From: Aquificaceae bacterium
Lineage (GTDB): Bacteria; Aquificota; Aquificia; Aquificales; Aquificaceae
Length of the DNA: 9,469 nt
NCBI GenBank assembly: GCA_025057715.1
Contig: JANWVD010000019.1
Coordinates: 1 to 9,469, forward strand
Direction of reading: 5' to 3'
Shown here: positions 6,788 to 9,469 of the stretch, one piece after another
Position numbering within the stretch: position 1 is the stretch's first letter
Layout: each line of letters begins with the position of its first letter
Position numbers and translations under genes: made by a program
Notes under the pieces: model-generated
Databases searched by the model: none
Seen by the model: the letters and a program-made list of their open reading frames with translations, nothing else
Told to the model about the DNA's origin: nothing

Positions 6788-7484
6788 ATTTTTTAATCAA
6801 AAGCTGCGGTTTTATCAGCCAAAATCCCATAGGCTTTCAATTGTTGAAATTCTGTTTTGTGATTTTATAAAAGCCCCAAAGGCACAGCCAAATTTAGCAG
6901 ATTTAGGGGCTGGCTTTGGCACCTTAAGCATGCTTTGCTCTTTGAAGCTAAAGTGCAAGGTCCTTGCTGTCGAGAATGACCCCCTAATGATTGAGCTACT
7001 TTACAAGAACATAGAGATAAACTCGCTGGGAGAATTTATTAAAGTAGCAGAGTTTGATATAAAAGACCCCAAAAGCTGGTGTGAGAGAGGGGCTTTTGAT
7101 TGTGTAGTTTGTAATCCCCCATTTTTTAGGTGGGGCAAGAATCTCTATAGGTCAGAAACAAAAACAGTCCTCTCGGATTTTATAAACTGCGCAGGCTTTG
7201 TCTTAAGGGATGGTGGGTTTTTAAATTTGATGATACCTGCTTTTAGGTTATTCGAAGCTTACGAATATATGAAAATTAATAACATTCATCCAAAAGTTAT
7301 AAGATTTTTGTATCCGAAAGTTGGTTTTCCGGCAAAAGTAGTCTTTATTCTTGGTGTTAAAAACATAAAACCTGAGGTTTTCTTCGAAAAACCACTGATT
7401 ATAAACAAAGATGATGGCGAATACACAAACGAAGTGCTCTCTTGCATACAAGGATTTTGTGATATAATAGAAGGCTTAGGATGA
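6771..7484 (+). CDS. TrmN6-like SAM-dependent adenine-N6 methyltransferase
   Basis: This is a Rossmann-fold methyltransferase, most like the TrmN6/YfiC group (COG4123) that methylates N6 of A37 in tRNA1(Val). Motif I DLGAGFG (44-50) binds SAM, acidic E69 ends the next strand (AVEND), and motif IV NPPFF (115-119) is the signature of enzymes acting on an exocyclic amino group. The N-terminal YQPKSHRLSI resembles the family's Q-x-K-x-G-x-R stretch, and the C-terminal FLYPKVGFPAKVVFILGVKN fits as well. The start is uncertain: TTG at 6771 is the first standard start codon after an in-frame TAG at 6753, has only a weak ribosome site, and overlaps atpC by 17 nt, so coupling to atpC is likely. The tRNA substrate is inferred from the family; another adenine target cannot be excluded. 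Confidence 0.8.
   Translation: MVRENRFFNQKLRFYQPKSHRLSIVEILFCDFIKAPKAQPNLADLGAGFGTLSMLCSLKLKCKVLAVENDPLMIELLYKNIEINSLGEFIKVAEFDIKDPKSWCERGAFDCVVCNPPFFRWGKNLYRSETKTVLSDFINCAGFVLRDGGFLNLMIPAFRLFEAYEYMKINNIHPKVIRFLYPKVGFPAKVVFILGVKNIKPEVFFEKPLIINKDDGEYTNEVLSCIQGFCDIIEGLG
7459..7468 (+). promoter_or_regulatory. Candidate extended -10 promoter for the DUF507 gene
   Basis: TGATATAAT (TG at 7460-7461, TATAAT at 7463-7468) matches an extended -10. A TTGCAT 15 bp upstream is a poor -35. Transcription would start near 7475, leaving about 28 nt of leader with an AGGAGG ribosome site. It lies inside the end of the methyltransferase gene, so DUF507 may have its own promoter. Confidence 0.4.
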
Positions 7485-7502
7485 GAGCTCTAGGAGGCTG
7501 GA

Positions 7503-8054
7503 ATGAAGCTGCCAGAGAAGCTGGTAGAGCGTATTGCAGAGAAGCTTATAAAGGACCTTTACGAAACTCAAAAGTTAATAGAGCCAGAGGATGTCTTCGT
7601 CTTTAAAAGAAAAATCATCGCAATATTTAAAGAAGTAGGCGAGCAAGAAAGAATTCTTGATGAAAAAACCAAGGAAACTTTAAAAGAAAAATTACATACG
7701 CTTGAGGAAAATAACTTAGACTATAGAACCGCATACAAGACGGTTAGAGCAAGGCTTGCAGAAGAGTTAGGCATTTATACAACGAGGCGCGAAAGGATGA
7801 ATCACATTACGCGCAAGATAAGAGACTTAATCATGGAAGACCAGAGCGTTGAGATTTACGAAGAGCCACAAATCATAAGAGGTAAAATTCGCGATATCCT
7901 AATGGAAGCTCTGAAAGAAGAAGAAGAAATAGACAAAGAGGTAAGAGAGAGAATAAGAGCATATTCTAAGAAAATAGTCGAGGGCACACCAGAGTGGAAC
8001 CATCTATATAGAAGGATTTATGAAGATGCATTGAGAAAAAGGGGATTGCTTTAA
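7503..8054 (+). CDS. DUF507 family protein, two tandem repeats
   Basis: The product is a charged, mainly helical cytoplasmic protein of 183 residues that I recognise as DUF507, a family without established function. Two related halves are visible: about 1-93 (KLVERIAEKLIKDL, FKRKIIAIFKE) and 94-183 (HITRKIRDLIMED, IRGKIRDILMEALKEEEEID). The second ends with the family hallmark EGTPEWNHLYRRIYEDALRKRG. The first half's hallmark region is more diverged. There is no signal peptide or membrane segment. A good ribosome site, AGGAGG 5 nt before ATG, fixes the start, 18 nt after the methyltransferase stop. It overlaps the convergent peptidase gene by 4 nt at the stop codons. The neighbourhood gives only a loose hint towards RNA or translation; I assign no function. 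Confidence 0.88.
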   Translation: MKLPEKLVERIAEKLIKDLYETQKLIEPEDVFVFKRKIIAIFKEVGEQERILDEKTKETLKEKLHTLEENNLDYRTAYKTVRARLAEELGIYTTRRERMNHITRKIRDLIMEDQSVEIYEEPQIIRGKIRDILMEALKEEEEIDKEVRERIRAYSKKIVEGTPEWNHLYRRIYEDALRKRGLL

Positions 8055-8644
8055 GGCAAGTAAGGTATGGGATTTTGCCTTATGCCGTATCTTAAAACTT
8101 CGTAATGAAGATGAGGACCAAAAGAGCGCCCAGTAGTGCCAACTTTGCCAATCATCTGACCCCTGTAGATATCCTCTGGGGGATAGACGTTTATATCAGA
8201 TAGATGTGCATACAAGGTTACATACCCATATCCGTGGTAGATAATCACAGTCTTCCCATATCCTCTAATCCAGCCGCTATAAATTACCCTACCATCAGCT
8301 GAGGATACAACTATTGTGCCATACGGAGCTGAGATATCTATGCCCGTGTGAAATTCGCGTCTTCCCGCAAGGAATCGCCAACCATAATCAGAACTCACAA
8401 CACCAACAACAGGCCAGATATTGGGTGTTGCAGCCTCAGGGGTTTTAACCTTTAAAAGAGCTTCTAAAGCCTCTTCTGGTGATAGTTCTTTTATGATGCG
8501 GTCAACACCTTGCACATCAAAGGTATAATCAGGAGATGGCTCTTGAAGAAATTCTGACCCTGAGCCGATGGCAAGATGCTCTGTTTGGATTTGCGTATGA
8601 GAGGCAAAGAGACATATTATCAGCAATACATAAAGGAAAAGCAT
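8051..8644 (-). CDS. M23 (LytM/lysostaphin-like) peptidase, exported
   Basis: This is a zinc metallopeptidase of the M23 family, which cuts peptide cross-links of peptidoglycan or, in degenerate forms, activates amidases. Residues 2-14 form a hydrophobic export segment, unusually without Lys or Arg before it. A short linker follows, then the M23 domain from about 78 to 197. All metal and catalytic positions are present: H99 and D103 (HTGID), H147 (YAHLS), H178 and H180 (HLHYEV), so the enzyme should be active, acting outside the inner membrane. The ATG is forced: an in-frame TAA lies 12 nt upstream, within the TATAAT box. No Shine-Dalgarno is present and the -10 box ends 8 nt before the ATG, suggesting a leaderless mRNA. 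No cell-wall genes neighbour it. Confidence 0.92.
   Translation of the reverse strand: MLFLYVLLIICLFASHTQIQTEHLAIGSGSEFLQEPSPDYTFDVQGVDRIIKELSPEEALEALLKVKTPEAATPNIWPVVGVVSSDYGWRFLAGRREFHTGIDISAPYGTIVVSSADGRVIYSGWIRGYGKTVIIYHGYGYVTLYAHLSDINVYPPEDIYRGQMIGKVGTTGRSFGPHLHYEVLRYGIRQNPIPYLP
8052..8082. terminator. Possible shared hairpin between convergent genes
   Basis: TAAGGCAA (8052-8059) and TTGCCTTA (8075-8082) form an 8-bp perfect inverted repeat around a 15-nt loop where DUF507 and the M23 gene meet. The stem contains the DUF507 stop and most of the M23 stop. Neither side has a T run directly after the stem, so a terminator role is only tentative. Confidence 0.3.
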
Positions 8645-8652
8645 TAGAATAG

Positions 8653-8660
8653 ATTATAAC
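8653..8660. promoter_or_regulatory. Overlapping divergent -10 boxes (M23 gene and tRNA)
   Basis: On the minus strand TATAAT (8658-8653) sits 8 nt before the M23 ATG. On the plus strand TATAAC (8655-8660) sits 9 nt before the tRNA 5' end. The near-symmetric TTATAA core could serve both directions, as in known bidirectional bacterial promoters. No good -35 is seen on either side. The gap between the two genes is only 25 bp. Confidence 0.45.
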
Positions 8661-8669
8661 CTCTCTTCA

Positions 8670-8741
8670 GGGTGCGTAGCTCAAAGGCAGAGCGGGCGGC
8701 TCATAACCGCCCGGTTGGGGGTTCGAGTCCTCCCGCACCCA
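8670..8741 (+). tRNA. tRNA with CAT anticodon (elongator Met or Ile2)
   Basis: A full cloverleaf forms: acceptor GGGTGCG/CGCACCC, D arm GCTC/GAGC with a short 7-nt loop, anticodon stem GGCGG/CCGCC around CTCATAA, and T arm GGGGG/CCTCC with one G-T pair and loop TTCGAGT. The discriminator is A and no CCA is encoded (CTA follows). A paired first position (G1-C72) and no GGG/CCC anticodon stem rule out the initiator. Elongator Met and the lysidine-modified Ile2 tRNA both carry CAT; sequence alone leaves this open, though the CGGCTCATAACCG arm resembles some Ile2 tRNAs. Its strand is antisense to the 3' end of the DedA-like gene. Confidence 0.93.
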
Positions 8742-9195
8742 CTAAGTTTCCAAAGAAGACAAAAACCCCAATTCTCAAAGACCTTGCGATGAAGCTGGCA
8801 AGGAGAAAGCTCCAAAACGGCATGGCGAATGCCCCAGCAAGATAGCAAACGAGCTTATAGGGTTCACCTATCAAAACTGCGAGAATGCCATATTTTTCAA
8901 AAAGCGAATGTCCCCTTTGATAGAGCTTTTTTGAAAAAAGCCTAATTACCAACCTTTCACCAAAGACCCTTGCAAGGCTATAGCTACAGATGGCACCTAA
9001 AATATTCCCAACAAACGCGACGATGCCGGCAATGAGTGGGTCCATACCAAAAAGCTTTGCACCGGCAACAAAAGGATAAGGTGGAACTGGCTGAATAATT
9101 GATTCGGTAAAGGATAAAACAAACAGCGCAATATATCCGTAATTCTCAATATATACGCTAGCAAATGCTTTAGCCCTTTCTAAGAGCTCTATAAT
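8701..9195 (-). CDS. DedA/YqaA-like VTT-domain membrane protein
   Basis: This is an integral inner-membrane protein of the SNARE-associated/VTT (DedA, YqaA) group, whose members include lipid flippases or transporters; the substrate is unknown here. From the proposed start it has about 164 residues with hydrophobic segments and the signatures ESIIQPVPPYPF (re-entrant loop), GNILGAICSYSLAR and IGEPYKLVCYLAGAF followed by ASFIARSLR. The homologous frame extends upstream of the first ATG (9045) to 9195 without ATG, GTG or TTG. A GGAGGT (9204-9199) stands just before ATT (9195) and ATA (9192), so initiation is likely at one of these, overlapping the stop of the upstream hydrolase gene. The last 12 residues (from VGAGGLEPPTGRL) are encoded antisense to the tRNA and look non-native. 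A start-codon mutation or sequence error is an alternative. Confidence 0.8.
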   Translation of the reverse strand: MIELLERAKAFASVYIENYGYIALFVLSFTESIIQPVPPYPFVAGAKLFGMDPLIAGIVAFVGNILGAICSYSLARVFGERLVIRLFSKKLYQRGHSLFEKYGILAVLIGEPYKLVCYLAGAFAMPFWSFLLASFIARSLRIGVFVFFGNLVGAGGLEPPTGRL

Positions 9196-9469
9196 GGGAC
9201 CTCCATTGAGTCCTTTGCAGCAAGCACCTCAATGCCAAGGTCGTCTGATAATTCAACTGCTATCCTATCTGGGTCAGCAAGGCTTAAGAGCTCGTATCCA
9301 AAGTGTGTTAAGATGGCTTTTTTTGGTTTTATGTTAAGAATGAGAGTTCTTGCATCGTCAAGGCATAGATGCTGAATGCCCGGTATTTTGTATAAAAGCG
9401 TGGTATTAACGAGCATAACTTCCGGTTCCTTTGGGTATAGCTCGAGCATACGCTCTTCAAACATTCCGC
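9189..9469 (-). CDS. Metallo-beta-lactamase-fold hydrolase, C-terminal part
   Basis: Only the last 93 residues or so are in the window; the frame is open to the window edge, and the Met at 9464 is probably internal. The stretch CLDDARTLILNIKPKKAILTHFGYELL is typical of the end of MBL-fold hydrolases, in which the THFG histidine is the last metal ligand, followed by a conserved IEVLAAKDSMEV ending. The N-terminal HxHxDH motif lies outside. Members include RNase Z-like and other phosphodiesterase-type enzymes; the substrate cannot be told from this part. The TAG stop overlaps the likely start of the DedA-like gene, so the two are probably one operon with coupled translation. Confidence 0.75.
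   Translation of the reverse strand, partial: GMFEERMLELYPKEPEVMLVNTTLLYKIPGIQHLCLDDARTLILNIKPKKAILTHFGYELLSLADPDRIAVELSDDLGIEVLAAKDSMEVPL
9199..9204 (-). promoter_or_regulatory. Ribosome binding site pointing to a non-standard start
   Basis: GGAGGT on the minus strand is followed by CCC, then ATT and ATA in the frame of the DedA-like protein. It is a strong site with no ATG, GTG or TTG in that frame within reach, and it therefore decides the likely start (ATT 3 nt or ATA 6 nt downstream). Confidence 0.55.

Noticed and set aside
7248..7451. Minus-strand open frame opposite the methyltransferase
   Set aside because: Phe- and Asn-rich shadow typical of the complement of an AT-rich gene; nothing recognisable.
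8670..8741. Initiator tRNA-fMet
   Set aside because: The first pair is G-C rather than mismatched, and the anticodon stem lacks the three G-C pairs of initiators.
3344..8741. Genomic island or phage attachment at the two tRNAs
   Set aside because: No integrase, no direct repeat of a tRNA end, and all neighbours are ordinary housekeeping genes.
8701..9045. Start of the DedA-like protein at the ATG at 9045
   Set aside because: Family-like membrane sequence and the ESIIQPVPPYPF loop lie upstream of this Met in the same open frame, and this ATG would remove them.

Overview
The window looks like chromosomal housekeeping DNA from a compact, moderate-G+C bacterium. Bacterial hallmarks are the MEP-pathway kinase IspE, GroES/GroEL, a CTC-type bL25, Pth, UvrC and an F-type ATP synthase epsilon subunit. 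A duplicated DUF507 protein, AGG/AGA/ATA-rich codon use and tRNAs without an encoded CCA would suit a deep-branching or thermophilic lineage (the Desulfobacterota, Nitrospirota, Aquificota or Thermodesulfobacteriota neighbourhood). That placement is inference; nothing here fixes a genus. I see no mobile element, CRISPR array, prophage or defence system.

Positions 1-4260, minus strand, hold one long operon read right to left: ispE, tRNA-Gln(TTG), prs, bL25, pth, uvrC (3' end outside the window). The ispE/tRNA-Gln/prs/rplY/pth order is a known bacterial arrangement. Genes are packed tightly: the ispE stop codon lies inside the tRNA, and the bL25/pth and pth/uvrC junctions are ATGA overlaps. The bL25 gene is split by a single-base frame change that also leaves an ATGA junction.

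Positions 4217-4376 are a 160-bp divergent control region. To the right it carries an UP-element-like stretch and a consensus sigma-70 promoter (TTGACA, 17 bp, TATAAT) for groES-groL. To the left it carries a -10 box and inverted repeats ahead of ispE. groS-groL ends at a GC-rich hairpin whose T-rich tail contains a TATAAT 6 nt before the ATG of an orphan atpC. atpC overlaps a TrmN6-like methyltransferase gene, followed by a two-repeat DUF507 gene.

From 8051 to the end, minus-strand genes encode a secreted M23 peptidase (convergent with DUF507, stops overlapping), a DedA/YqaA-type membrane protein, and the C-terminal end of a metallo-beta-lactamase-fold hydrolase. A plus-strand CAT-anticodon tRNA lies between the peptidase and the membrane protein. 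The membrane protein gene ends inside the antisense strand of that tRNA and appears to start at a non-standard codon.

The most notable points are small-scale: the split bL25, a stop codon inside a tRNA, a likely AUU or AUA start, TATAAT boxes placed so that two mRNAs would be leaderless, and an atpC away from the ATP synthase operon. No obviously new multi-gene system is visible. No gene-free stretch exceeds 300 bases.
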